Shown: piece by piece, positions 27,391-34,277 of the stretch
How positions within the stretch are numbered: position 1 is the stretch's first letter
How the letters are laid out: each line of letters starts with the position of its first letter
DNA from: an uncultured Alphaproteobacteria bacterium
GTDB lineage: Bacteria; Pseudomonadota; Alphaproteobacteria; Methylaequorales; Methylaequoraceae
Assembly: GCA_902530985.1 (NCBI GenBank)
Contig: CACACI010000012.1
Location: 1-34,277 of the forward strand
Length of the DNA: 34,277 nt
Direction: 5' to 3'
Notes under the pieces: model-generated
Told to the model about the DNA's origin: nothing
The model's input: the letters and a program-made list of their open reading frames with translations, nothing else
Databases searched by the model: none
Made by a program: the position numbers and the translations under genes

Positions 27391-28590
27391 TTATTTGATC
27401 TTTTTCAAAGCATTTCCTATTCTATTACATGCTTCAGAAAGGTCATTTAAAGAAGTTGCATATGAAATTCTGAAAAATGGAGATTTTCCAAAAGCTGACC
27501 CTGGAACTACTGCAACTTTTGCCTCATATAATAAAAACTCAGCAAAATCCATATCATCTTTTATCTTTTTTCCATTATTTTGTACTTTATCAATAAATCC
27601 CTCACAACTTACGTAAAGATAGAAGGCACCAGACGGAATAAAAGGCTTTAAACCAATAATAGACTTAAAAAAATTTACTAAAAAATCCTGTCTTTTCTTA
27701 AACTCACTTATCCATTCTTCTAAAAATTTTTTTTCACTCTCGAGTGCAAATTTTGCTGCAACTTGACTTATTGAACATGGATTTGTAGTACTTTGTGACT
27801 GAATCTTAGAAATTGATTTTATTATCTCTTCATTACCAACTCCATATCCAATTCTCCACCCAGTCATTGAAAAAGCTTTTGATACTCCATTTACAATAAA
27901 TGTCCTATCATATAGCCTTGGCTCTACATTTAAAATATTATAAAATTTTTTGTCATAAATTATATGCTCGTAGATGTCATCTGAAAGAATCTGTACATGA
28001 GGATGTTTAATTAAAACTTTTGACAATTCGTATAACTCTTTTTTTTCGTATACTGCTCCTGTTGGGTTTCCTGGAGAATTCAGAATAAACCATTTTGTAT
28101 TTTTAGTAATATTATTTTCTAATTGTTTCGGAGTGATTTTAAAGCTATCACGCATTTGTGTTTCTATAATGACACTAGTACCTTCAGCTAAACCAACCAT
28201 ATCTGGATAAGATACCCAATATGGAGATGGAATAATTACCTCATCTTTCTTATTCAAAGTTGACATAAGTAAATTATAAATAACATGCTTACCTCCAACT
28301 CCTACAGTAATTTGCTTTAAATTATAATTTAAATGATTTTCAGAACTGAACTTATTAGCTATTGCTTTTTTTAATTCAGGAATACCATCAACCTGAGTAT
28401 ATTTAGTAAAACCTTTTTCAATTGCTTCAATAGCACTGTCTTTAATATGATTTGGTGTATCGAAGTCCGGCTCGCCCGAACTTAAACTAATGACATCTTC
28501 TCCTGAAAGCGACATTTCACGTGCAATCTGAGAGATTTTCACAGTTAGTGAAGGTTTGAACCTAGATAATCGATCTGAAATTAGAGCCAT
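27391..28590 (-). CDS. Aspartate-type aminotransferase (class I, PLP-dependent)
   Basis: This 399-residue enzyme belongs to fold-type I aminotransferases. It has the N-terminal segment [13 protein letters not shown], the cofactor-binding [22 protein letters not shown], the PLP lysine in [13 protein letters not shown], and the C-terminal FRISYATS with the carboxylate-binding arginine. The pattern fits the alphaproteobacterial aspartate aminotransferase group, some members of which also transaminate prephenate. The ATG at 28590 is preferred; an adjacent in-frame TTG (28593) adds one residue. It shares a transcript with the ketopantoate-reductase-like gene and is divergent from uvrB across 90 bases. 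Substrate range is inferred from family only. Confidence 0.9.
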   Translation of the reverse strand: MALISDRLSRFKPSLTVKISQIAREMSLSGEDVISLSSGEPDFDTPNHIKDSAIEAIEKGFTKYTQVDGIPELKKAIANKFSSENHLNYNLKQITVGVGGKHVIYNLLMSTLNKKDEVIIPSPYWVSYPDMVGLAEGTSVIIETQMRDSFKITPKQLENNITKNTKWFILNSPGNPTGAVYEKKELYELSKVLIKHPHVQILSDDIYEHIIYDKKFYNILNVEPRLYDRTFIVNGVSKAFSMTGWRIGYGVGNEEIIKSISKIQSQSTTNPCSISQVAAKFALESEKKFLEEWISEFKKRQDFLVNFFKSIIGLKPFIPSGAFYLYVSCEGFIDKVQNNGKKIKDDMDFAEFLLYEAKVAVVPGSAFGKSPFFRISYATSLNDLSEACNRIGNALKKIK

Positions 28591-28680
28591 CAATCAAGAA
28601 AAAAATGTAAATCTTCAATTTTTCGATTATATATAAACTTTAACAAAAATATATTAGATTTTTTTTTTTGTGTAATATTT

Positions 28681-30642
28681 ATGAAAAGTCATCAATTTAA
28701 TTTAAAAAGTTTATACAAACCTGCGGGTGATCAACCTGCAGCAATTAAAAAACTGTGTAATGGATTAAAAAATAAGATTAATAATCAAGTTTTACTTGGA
28801 GTGACTGGTTCTGGAAAAACTTTTACTATGGCTAATGTTATTAATGAACTCCAAAGACCAGCATTGATTTTTGCACCTAATAAGATATTAGCTGCACAAC
28901 TTTTTAGTGAAATGAAAAGCTTTTTTCCAGACAATAGTGTTGAATATTTTGTTTCATATTATGACTATTACACTCCTGAGGCATATGTACCAAGAACAGA
29001 TACATATATAGAAAAAGAGTCATCTATCAATGAACAGATTGATAGAATGAGACACTCTGCAACTCGTTCATTATTAGAAAAGAAAGATACTATCGTAATT
29101 GCAAGTGTTTCTTGTATATACGGACTAGGATCTGTTCAATCCTACTCCTCTATGACTTTTAAAATTTATAAAAATAAGACATATAATTTGGATAAACTTA
29201 AAAAAACTCTAGTGGAACTTCAGTATAAAAGAAATGATCAAGTTCATTCAAGGGGTACTTTCAGAGTTAGAGGCGATCTATTGGAAATTTTTCCATCACA
29301 TCTTGAAGATAAATCATGGAGAATCTCTCTCTTTGGCGATTTAGTAGAATCAATTGACGAATTTGACCCTTTTTTAGGAACCGTTTCAGAAAGTATGGAA
29401 GAAATTACTATTTTTGCAAATAGTCATTATGTAACACCCAGACCTTCACTTAAAAAAGCTATAGATAAGATCAAAATAGAGCTTGAAAAAAGAATTATTT
29501 TTTTTGAATCACAAAAATTATTTCTTGAAGCCCAAAGAATTGAGCAAAGAACAAAGTTCGATATAGAAATGATAGCTGCAACTGGGAGTTGCTCAGGTAT
29601 TGAAAATTATTCAAGACATCTATCTGGAAGAAACGAAGGAGAACCTCCTCCAACTTTATTTGAATATTTACCTGATGATGCAATTTTATTTGTTGATGAA
29701 TCCCATGTCACTGTACCTCAAATACGTGGGATGTTTAAAGGTGATAGGTCTAGAAAGAACACTCTGTCAGATTTTGGCTTCAGATTACCCTCATGCAAAG
29801 ATAATAGGCCATTGATGTTTGAAGAATGGGAAAAGTTTAAAGGTCAAACAGTTTTTGTATCAGCCACTCCAGGTCCATATGAACTAGAGAAAACTAATGG
29901 TGTTTTTGTTGAACAAATTGTTCGCCCAACAGGTTTAGTTGATCCAATTTGCGAAATCAGAAAAGCCTCAAATCAGGTGGAAGATGTAATTGAAGAATGT
30001 AAAAAAATAATAAAAAAGAATTTAAGAATTCTAATAACAACTTTAACAAAAAAAAATGCTGAAATGATTACAGACTATCTTAATGAAAATAATGTTAAAG
30101 CCAGATATATGCATTCAGAAATTGATGCATTAGAGAGAATAGAAATAATTAAAGAATTAAGAACAGGAATTTTTGAAGTTTTAGTGGGAATAAATTTACT
30201 ACGAGAAGGTCTAGATATTCCTGAATGTGGGCTTGTAGCTATTTTAGATGCTGACAAAGAGGGATTTCTTCGCTCACAGGTTTCACTTGTACAAACGATA
30301 GGTAGGGCTGCTAGGAATATTGATGGAAGGGTTATAATGTATGCTGACCAAAGAACTAAATCTATCTCATTAGCAATTGATGAAACAAGTAGAAGAAGAA
30401 TAAAACAAATAAATTTTAATTCAAAGCATGGCATTATCCCAAAATCCACAAACCGCAAAATAGAAGAGACTATTTATCAGAATGAGAAAAAATCAGGTTT
30501 TGTAAAAATTAAAAACTCTGAATCTTTACCAGACCTAAAAAAAAAAATGTTAGAATATGCAGAGAATCTCGACTTTGAAAGAGCAGCAGAAGTTAGAGAT
30601 AGAATTAAGTTTATGGAGAAAAAAGAACTTGGAATCAAATAA
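28681..30642 (+). CDS. uvrB: Excinuclease ABC subunit B (UvrB)
   Basis: UvrB verifies DNA damage and loads UvrC in nucleotide excision repair. The 653-residue protein has Walker A GVTGSGKT at 40-47 and the beta-hairpin tyrosines in [12 protein letters not shown] near 93-104. It also has [11 protein letters not shown], the helicase II-like [24 protein letters not shown], and motif [13 protein letters not shown]-terminal UVR motif ([15 protein letters not shown]) pairs with the similar motif in UvrC. No GTTC-N7-GTTC or E. coli-type LexA box was visible in the 90 bases upstream, but an 11-base T run (28659-28669) is. The 3' end overlaps the next gene. Confidence 0.97.
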   Translation: MKSHQFNLKSLYKPAGDQPAAIKKLCNGLKNKINNQVLLGVTGSGKTFTMANVINELQRPALIFAPNKILAAQLFSEMKSFFPDNSVEYFVSYYDYYTPEAYVPRTDTYIEKESSINEQIDRMRHSATRSLLEKKDTIVIASVSCIYGLGSVQSYSSMTFKIYKNKTYNLDKLKKTLVELQYKRNDQVHSRGTFRVRGDLLEIFPSHLEDKSWRISLFGDLVESIDEFDPFLGTVSESMEEITIFANSHYVTPRPSLKKAIDKIKIELEKRIIFFESQKLFLEAQRIEQRTKFDIEMIAATGSCSGIENYSRHLSGRNEGEPPPTLFEYLPDDAILFVDESHVTVPQIRGMFKGDRSRKNTLSDFGFRLPSCKDNRPLMFEEWEKFKGQTVFVSATPGPYELEKTNGVFVEQIVRPTGLVDPICEIRKASNQVEDVIEECKKIIKKNLRILITTLTKKNAEMITDYLNENNVKARYMHSEIDALERIEIIKELRTGIFEVLVGINLLREGLDIPECGLVAILDADKEGFLRSQVSLVQTIGRAARNIDGRVIMYADQRTKSISLAIDETSRRRIKQINFNSKHGIIPKSTNRKIEETIYQNEKKSGFVKIKNSESLPDLKKKMLEYAENLDFERAAEVRDRIKFMEKKELGIK

Positions 30643-31399
30643 AAAATATAAATCGGTCTTAATAACTGGAGGAGCACAGAGAATCGGAGCTTCTATGGCA
30701 AAATATCTTGCTGAGTCAGGGTACAACATAGCCATCCAGTATAATAAATCATCAAAAAAAGCAATCGAACTGAGAAATCAATTTAAAAACTTAAATATAA
30801 AGTTTTCAATTTATAAATTTGACTTTGAAAAAGGAAAAAAAATAAAAGATTTTTATAAGAAAATTCATAATGATTTCGGTAAAATAGATATCTTAATTAA
30901 CAATGCTTCTATTTTTAATTTTGATACAATAAATTCATCTAATGAAAAGGTTTTTGATCAACATATGAATGTAAATTTAAAAGTTCCTTTTTTCCTGTCA
31001 CAAAATTTTGTGAAATATTTAAGAGGTAAAAATGGCCTCATAATTAATCTTATTGATCAAAGAGTTAAAAATATTACGCCATACTTTACTTCCTACACAT
31101 TGAGTAAATCAGCATTGTATACATTAACTAAAAGCCTTTCTTTATCTTTGGCACCTAACATAAGAGTTAATGGTATATCTCCAGGTCCAACACTAATGAG
31201 TAAAAATCAAAATTTAGGTCAATTTAAAAAGCAAATTCTAAGAACACCCTTAAAAAAACAGGTTAAACTTTCAGAAATTAATAGTGCAATAAACTATCTT
31301 ATTAATAATTTGTCGGTTACAGGTGAAGTTCTTACATTAGATTCTGGTCAAAGTCTTGGTTGGACTCATTCTAAATCAAGAATATTTAAAACAGATTGA
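30629..31399 (+). CDS. Short-chain dehydrogenase, pteridine-reductase/FolM-like
   Basis: This NADPH-type short-chain reductase (256 residues from the chosen TTG) has the cofactor motif TGGAQRIG, then NNASIF. In the catalytic strand, LIDQ replaces the usual serine, followed by YTLSK with the catalytic Tyr and Lys, then [10 protein letters not shown]. An Asp-Tyr-Lys set in place of Ser-Tyr-Lys, with an arginine in the glycine motif, is characteristic of pteridine reductase PTR1 and of bacterial FolM, which reduce dihydropterins or dihydrofolate. The frame extends back to an ATG at 30557, but that would overlap uvrB by 86 bases. The TTG at 30629 sits 11 bases after a GGAG and leaves a 14-base overlap, so I prefer it. 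The substrate is inference. Confidence 0.8.
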   Translation: MESNKKYKSVLITGGAQRIGASMAKYLAESGYNIAIQYNKSSKKAIELRNQFKNLNIKFSIYKFDFEKGKKIKDFYKKIHNDFGKIDILINNASIFNFDTINSSNEKVFDQHMNVNLKVPFFLSQNFVKYLRGKNGLIINLIDQRVKNITPYFTSYTLSKSALYTLTKSLSLSLAPNIRVNGISPGPTLMSKNQNLGQFKKQILRTPLKKQVKLSEINSAINYLINNLSVTGEVLTLDSGQSLGWTHSKSRIFKTD

Positions 31400-31510
31400 A
31401 CAATATGAAGTTGTCAACAACAAAAATAATAAATATGACAAAAATAAAAAAGTCTAGTTGAAAACAAAATGAATAATAAATTTTTCATAAATTAATTTTT
31501 TTAGCAATAT

Positions 31511-31523
31511 AATCAATATCTTA
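31511..31523 (+). promoter_or_regulatory. Possible IHF-binding site
   Basis: AATCAATATCTTA fits the consensus WATCAANNNNTTR at every fixed position. The consensus is short and AT-rich, so a chance match is quite possible. It matters only because a DnaA box and a CtrA-type site lie within about 100 bases, the combination seen at some alphaproteobacterial origins. Confidence 0.3.
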
Positions 31524-31569
31524 TAAATTTGATTAATTTTTAATCATTTTGTTAAGACCAGCAGAATCA

Positions 31570-31584
31570 TTAACATTAACTTAA
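31570..31584. promoter_or_regulatory. Possible CtrA-type site, TTAA-N7-TTAA
   Basis: TTAACATTAACTTAA has two TTAA half sites exactly seven bases apart, the full CtrA recognition spacing known from Caulobacter. In DNA this rich in A and T several such matches are expected per window, so the site alone is weak. Whether this organism has CtrA is unknown from the window. Confidence 0.25.
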
Positions 31585-31607
31585 AAACTCAAACATTATT
31601 AACAAAT

Positions 31608-31616
31608 TTATCCACA
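31608..31616 (+). promoter_or_regulatory. DnaA box, perfect consensus TTATCCACA
   Basis: The nine bases equal the strong DnaA box. It is the only perfect copy I noticed in the window by eye. Seven bases of it (TATCCAC, 31609-31615) are mirrored by GTGGATA at 31623-31629 across a 7-base spacer, so a second, degenerate box (7 of 9) faces it. The pair ends about 20 bases before the -10 box of uvrC, where DnaA binding could repress or activate transcription, or start unwinding of the AT-rich DNA to its left. Confidence 0.55.
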
Positions 31617-31629
31617 GTAATAGTGGATA
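31609..31629. repeat. Inverted repeat of 7 + 7 bases with 7-base spacer, formed by two facing DnaA-type boxes
   Basis: TATCCAC and GTGGATA are exact reverse complements. The spacer is AGTAATA. With two GC pairs and one further G-C pair per arm the hairpin would be weak as RNA and has no T run, so a protein-binding palindrome is more likely than a terminator. Confidence 0.6.
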
Positions 31630-31649
31630 GTAATTTCTGAACAATTTTT

Positions 31650-31655
31650 TATAAT
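31650..31655 (+). promoter_or_regulatory. Candidate -10 box for uvrC
   Basis: TATAAT is a perfect sigma-70 -10 hexamer 27 bases before the uvrC ATG, giving a plausible short leader. No clear -35 lies 16-18 bases upstream; that interval coincides with the end of the DnaA-type palindrome, which suggests a regulated promoter. Confidence 0.4.
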
Positions 31656-31682
31656 GAAAGCAATACTTTAGAAAGTGTATTA

Positions 31683-33533
31683 ATGAAAGTTGATTTAAAA
31701 TATGATTATAACTTAGGGATTGAAGCTATTAAAAGAGCATCTAAAACATCCCCAAACGGTTCCGGTGTTTACCAATTTTTAGATTCTAATAACAAAATTC
31801 TATATGTTGGCAAAGCTAAAAATCTAAATAAAAGAATCACAAGTTATTTAGCTAAAAAGAATCAGACTAATCGAATACAGTTGTTGATTAACTTAACAAA
31901 AGACATAAAATTTATAAAAACACTGACAGAAGTTGATTCCTTTATATTGGAAAATAATCTAATAAAACAAAATAAACCAAAGTTTAATATCAGGCTTATT
32001 GATGATAAAAGTTATCCATACATAAATATTACCACTTCATCTGACTGGCCAAGAATAAAAAAATATAGAGGCAAATTAAATAAACAAGATGTCTTTTTTG
32101 GTCCATTTTCAAGTGTCGGAGCAGTTGATAGCGTTATCAAACAAATTGAAGGTGCTTTTTTATTGAGAAGTTGCACAGATAATGTTTTTAAATCAAGAAA
32201 AAGACCCTGTATTCTTTATCAAATAAAAAGGTGTAGTGGTCCATGCGTTGGTTTGATTTCAAAAAAGAATTATAGCGATCTAGTAAATAACACTATTTCA
32301 TTTTTAAATGGAAAAAATCCTGAAGCTAAAGAAAAGCTAATTTATGAGATGAAAAATGAAAGTCTATTACAAAACTATGAGAAAGCAGCCAAACTAAGAG
32401 ATAGAATTAAAGCTCTATCCAAGATATCTCATGAAAAATATTCAGACCTTAACAACAGTGAAAACTTTGATGTGATTTTTTTAAAAAAAAAATACAATTT
32501 AATTTCTATCCATATTTTTTTCTTCAGAGCAGGAAAAAATTTAGGTAGTAAAGACTTTTTATTTGAAAATAATTTATTTGATGAAACTAAGACTATTTTT
32601 TCTCAATTTCTTTATTTTTTTTATACAAATAATTTACCTCCTAAAGAAATACTTCTTAATTCTAAAATAGTCGATATCCCAATATTGGAATCTCTCATAT
32701 CAGATAAGTCTAATTATAAGATTTCTATTAAAATACCATTAAAAGGTAAAAAAATGATGCTTCTCAAAATGGTAGAAGAAAATGTTGATGCAACACTGAA
32801 AAAGGAAATTTACAATAGAATTAAAACAAACTCTATCTTAAAAGCTGTGAAAAACAAACTGAGGTTAAAAAATATTCCAAAAAGAATTGAAATTTATGAT
32901 AATAGTCATTTGAGTGGAACCAATCCCTTAGGAGTTATGGTAGTCTTTCAAAATGGTGTTTTTTTGAAAAATTCTTATAGAAAATTCAATATCATTTGTC
33001 AAAATCAAAAAACCTCGGATGATTATTTAATGATGGCTCAAGTCATTAGTAGAAGGTTCAAAATGTCAAGTTCATGGAAGCAGGAATTACCACAGCTTAT
33101 AATAGTTGATGGAGGTAAAGGACAATTAAATGTAGTTAAAAATGTCCTAGATGAGAAGAAAATCTATAATATTGATCTAATTGGTATAGCAAAAGGTAGG
33201 AAAAGAAATGCTGGAGATGAAACCATATATAAGCATGATAAAATTATGAAACTGGATAAAATTGATAAAGTTCTTTTCTTTCTTCAAAGATTAAGAGATG
33301 AAGCTCATAGATTTGCTATTCAATCAACTAAAGCAAAACACCAAAAATCATTTAAAAATTCTATTTTTGATAAAATCAATGGTATAGGAAAGAAAACTAA
33401 ATTAATTCTACTGTCATATTTTGGCTCTATTGATAATATAAAAACAGCTGGGGTCGATGATTTAAAAAAAGTACCTAATATAGGATCTAAGACGGCAGAA
33501 AAAATTTATAATGAATTTAATAAAAATGTTTAA
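31683..33533 (+). CDS. uvrC: Excinuclease ABC subunit C (UvrC)
   Basis: UvrC makes both incisions around a UvrB-marked lesion. The 616-residue protein has the N-terminal GIY-YIG nuclease domain (GVYQFLDSNNKILYVGKAKN) for the 3' cut and the cysteine cluster RSCTDNVF, RPCILYQIKRCSGPC. It also has a UVR motif (NYEKAAKLRDRIKAL) for binding UvrB, and the RNase H-like domain for the 5' cut (IEIYDNSHLSGT and LIIVDGGKGQL carry the conserved Asp residues). C-terminal helix-hairpin-helix motifs (INGIGKKTKLILL, VPNIGSKTAEKIY) close it. The start ATG follows a short AGAAAG. pgsA begins inside its last codons. Confidence 0.97.
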   Translation: MKVDLKYDYNLGIEAIKRASKTSPNGSGVYQFLDSNNKILYVGKAKNLNKRITSYLAKKNQTNRIQLLINLTKDIKFIKTLTEVDSFILENNLIKQNKPKFNIRLIDDKSYPYINITTSSDWPRIKKYRGKLNKQDVFFGPFSSVGAVDSVIKQIEGAFLLRSCTDNVFKSRKRPCILYQIKRCSGPCVGLISKKNYSDLVNNTISFLNGKNPEAKEKLIYEMKNESLLQNYEKAAKLRDRIKALSKISHEKYSDLNNSENFDVIFLKKKYNLISIHIFFFRAGKNLGSKDFLFENNLFDETKTIFSQFLYFFYTNNLPPKEILLNSKIVDIPILESLISDKSNYKISIKIPLKGKKMMLLKMVEENVDATLKKEIYNRIKTNSILKAVKNKLRLKNIPKRIEIYDNSHLSGTNPLGVMVVFQNGVFLKNSYRKFNIICQNQKTSDDYLMMAQVISRRFKMSSSWKQELPQLIIVDGGKGQLNVVKNVLDEKKIYNIDLIGIAKGRKRNAGDETIYKHDKIMKLDKIDKVLFFLQRLRDEAHRFAIQSTKAKHQKSFKNSIFDKINGIGKKTKLILLSYFGSIDNIKTAGVDDLKKVPNIGSKTAEKIYNEFNKNV

Positions 33534-34080
33534 AATAGCGAATATACCTAATTTACTGACACTACTAAGGATCCTAATCATTCCAGTAATAATAGTTTTG
33601 TTGGAAATAGATGATGTATTTTACAGATGGATGGCGCTTGTCTTATATTCTCTAGCTTGTATATCTGATTTTCTTGATGGTTATTTGGCTAGAAAATTTG
33701 AACTCGAATCAAGTTTTGGAAGATTTCTCGACCCAATAGCTGATAAAATTTTAGTAGTATCAGTTATTTTTATTCTGATATCAAATACTGTGATATATGG
33801 GATTTTTATATATCCAGCACTAATTATTGTAATTCGAGAAATACTTGTATCCGGATTAAGAGATTTTTTTGCACACTCTAGAGAAACTCTTCTTGTTACA
33901 AATTTATCTAAATGGAAAACATTAATTCAAATGTTTTCTCTTGGTTTTTTGATTGTTTCAAATAACTTTGAATCACAACTAATTTTATATACTGGATTTT
34001 TCGGATTAACTATAGCTTCTATTATGACCATCCATACTGGGTATATATATTTTAAAAAGAATTTAAGACTATTTAAATGA
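33526..34080 (+). CDS. pgsA: CDP-diacylglycerol-glycerol-3-phosphate 3-phosphatidyltransferase PgsA
   Basis: PgsA makes phosphatidylglycerol phosphate in the inner membrane. The CDP-alcohol phosphatidyltransferase motif (D-G-x2-A-R-x8-G-x3-D-x3-D) is seen across SDFLDGYLARKFE and FGRFLDPIADK, which hold the metal-binding aspartates. Several hydrophobic membrane helices are present, including LLTLLRILIIPVIIVLL. I chose the ATG at 33526, giving MFKIANIPNLLTLLRI, the typical PgsA start, and 184 residues; it overlaps the uvrC stop by 8 bases. An ATG at 33511 adds five residues. The uvrC-pgsA pairing is widespread in Proteobacteria. Its stop overlaps the mobB start by 4 bases (ATGA). Confidence 0.93.
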   Translation: MFKIANIPNLLTLLRILIIPVIIVLLEIDDVFYRWMALVLYSLACISDFLDGYLARKFELESSFGRFLDPIADKILVVSVIFILISNTVIYGIFIYPALIIVIREILVSGLRDFFAHSRETLLVTNLSKWKTLIQMFSLGFLIVSNNFESQLILYTGFFGLTIASIMTIHTGYIYFKKNLRLFK

Positions 34081-34277
34081 AAAAAGTATTTGGAATTGTT
34101 GGTTGGAGTGGAAGTGGGAAAACAGATCTAACAACAAGAATTATAGAGTTTTTTGTTAAAAAAGAAATTTTTGTTTCTTCTTTAAAACATTCACATCATG
34201 ACTTTGAAATAGATAAGGAGGGAAAAGACAGTCACAAGCATATTCAATCTGGTGCAAACGAGGTAATAATTTATAAT
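34077..34277 (+). CDS. mobB: MobB, molybdopterin-guanine dinucleotide biosynthesis adaptor (3' truncated by window)
   Basis: The frame runs from ATG in the ATGA overlap with pgsA to the window edge, 67 codons. It starts MKKVFGIVGWSGSGKTDLT, with the P-loop GWSGSGKT, and continues to LKHSHHDFEIDKEGKDSHKH and QSGANEVII. These match the MobB signature (KHxHHxFxIDxxGKDSxRH and AGA). MobB is a GTP-binding protein that helps MobA attach GMP to molybdopterin. Its presence implies molybdoenzymes in this organism, though none is in the window. The C-terminal part is not visible. Confidence 0.9.
   Translation, partial: MKKVFGIVGWSGSGKTDLTTRIIEFFVKKEIFVSSLKHSHHDFEIDKEGKDSHKHIQSGANEVIIYN

Larger units (their letters stand above)
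31400..31682 (+). other. 283-base AT-rich intergenic region between the FolM-like gene and uvrC
   Basis: This is the longest non-coding stretch in the window. It has no convincing ORF, tRNA or rRNA. Within it lie an IHF-consensus match, a 6-base inverted repeat at 31531-31545 (GATTAA/TTAATC), a TTAA-N7-TTAA site, a perfect DnaA box facing a degenerate one, and a perfect -10 hexamer before uvrC. Individually these could be chance in AT-rich DNA; the clustering is what stands out. Strand is nominal, given as that of uvrC. Confidence 0.6.

Noticed and set aside
28591-28680. LexA/SOS box upstream of uvrB
   Set aside because: No GTTC-N7-GTTC and no CTGT-N8-ACAG pattern was found on either strand by eye.
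30557-30628. ATG at 30557 as start of the FolM-like gene
   Set aside because: It would overlap uvrB by 86 bases and add 24 residues lacking family similarity; the TTG at 30629 with upstream GGAG fits better.
31405-31461. 18-codon ORF (MKLSTTKIINMTKIKKSS) after the FolM-like gene
   Set aside because: Composition is what random AT-rich DNA gives, there is no ribosome-binding site, and no family resemblance.
1-34277. Mobile elements, prophage, CRISPR or defence genes
   Set aside because: No transposase, integrase, long direct repeat or spaced repeat array was seen; every sizeable frame is explained by a core gene.

Overview
The window is a gene-dense, very AT-rich stretch of a bacterial chromosome. 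It looks like a small-genome, probably free-living marine alphaproteobacterium of the SAR11/HIMB59 kind. That placement rests on gene order (ftsQ-ftsA-lpxC-bamD-recN, yqeY-dnaG-rpoD divergent from carA-carB-greA, uvrC-pgsA), on homocysteine methyltransferase being split into two adjacent genes, on lysine- and asparagine-rich proteins, and on very short or overlapping gene junctions. It is inference; a marker-gene tree would settle it. No insertion sequences, phage genes, CRISPR arrays, toxin modules or rRNA genes were seen. Nearly everything is core housekeeping.

Layout. (1) 2-5272, plus strand: the tail of a division/envelope cluster with partial ftsQ, ftsA, lpxC, bamD and recN. ftsZ is absent from its usual place after ftsA, and no ligA follows recN. 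(2) 5280-14559, minus strand: a tight operon transcribed metF, metH1 (homocysteine half), metH2 (folate/B12/reactivation half), uvrD, prmA and an M24 X-Pro aminopeptidase, with junctions from a 17-base overlap to 4-base gaps. (3) 14682-16197, plus strand: mlaA and mlaC for outer-membrane phospholipid traffic; this MlaA has no lipobox cysteine. (4) 16229-20572, minus strand: yqeY, dnaG, rpoD, then a CAU-anticodon tRNA that looks like the lysidine-type tRNA-Ile2. (5) 20673-26491, plus strand: carA, carB, greA, trxB. (6) 26484-28590, minus strand: an aspartate-type aminotransferase and a ketopantoate-reductase family protein, whose end overlaps trxB tail to tail. (7) 28681-34277, plus strand: uvrB, a pteridine-reductase-like SDR (FolM type), a 283-base intergenic region, uvrC, pgsA and a right-truncated mobB.

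How the genes connect. metF, metH1 and metH2 make one folate/B12 route to methionine, and the FolM-like reductase could feed the reduced folate pool. uvrB, uvrC and uvrD cover three of the four classical excision-repair functions. yqeY-dnaG-rpoD is an alphaproteobacterial form of the macromolecular-synthesis operon. carAB supplies carbamoyl phosphate for arginine and pyrimidines.

The most unusual non-coding stretch is 31400-31682. It holds a perfect DnaA box facing a degenerate one, a TTAA-N7-TTAA CtrA-type site, an IHF-consensus match and a perfect -10 box just before uvrC. It is either a DnaA-controlled promoter or a compact origin-like element. Sequence alone cannot decide which. I saw no clear new biological system in the window.
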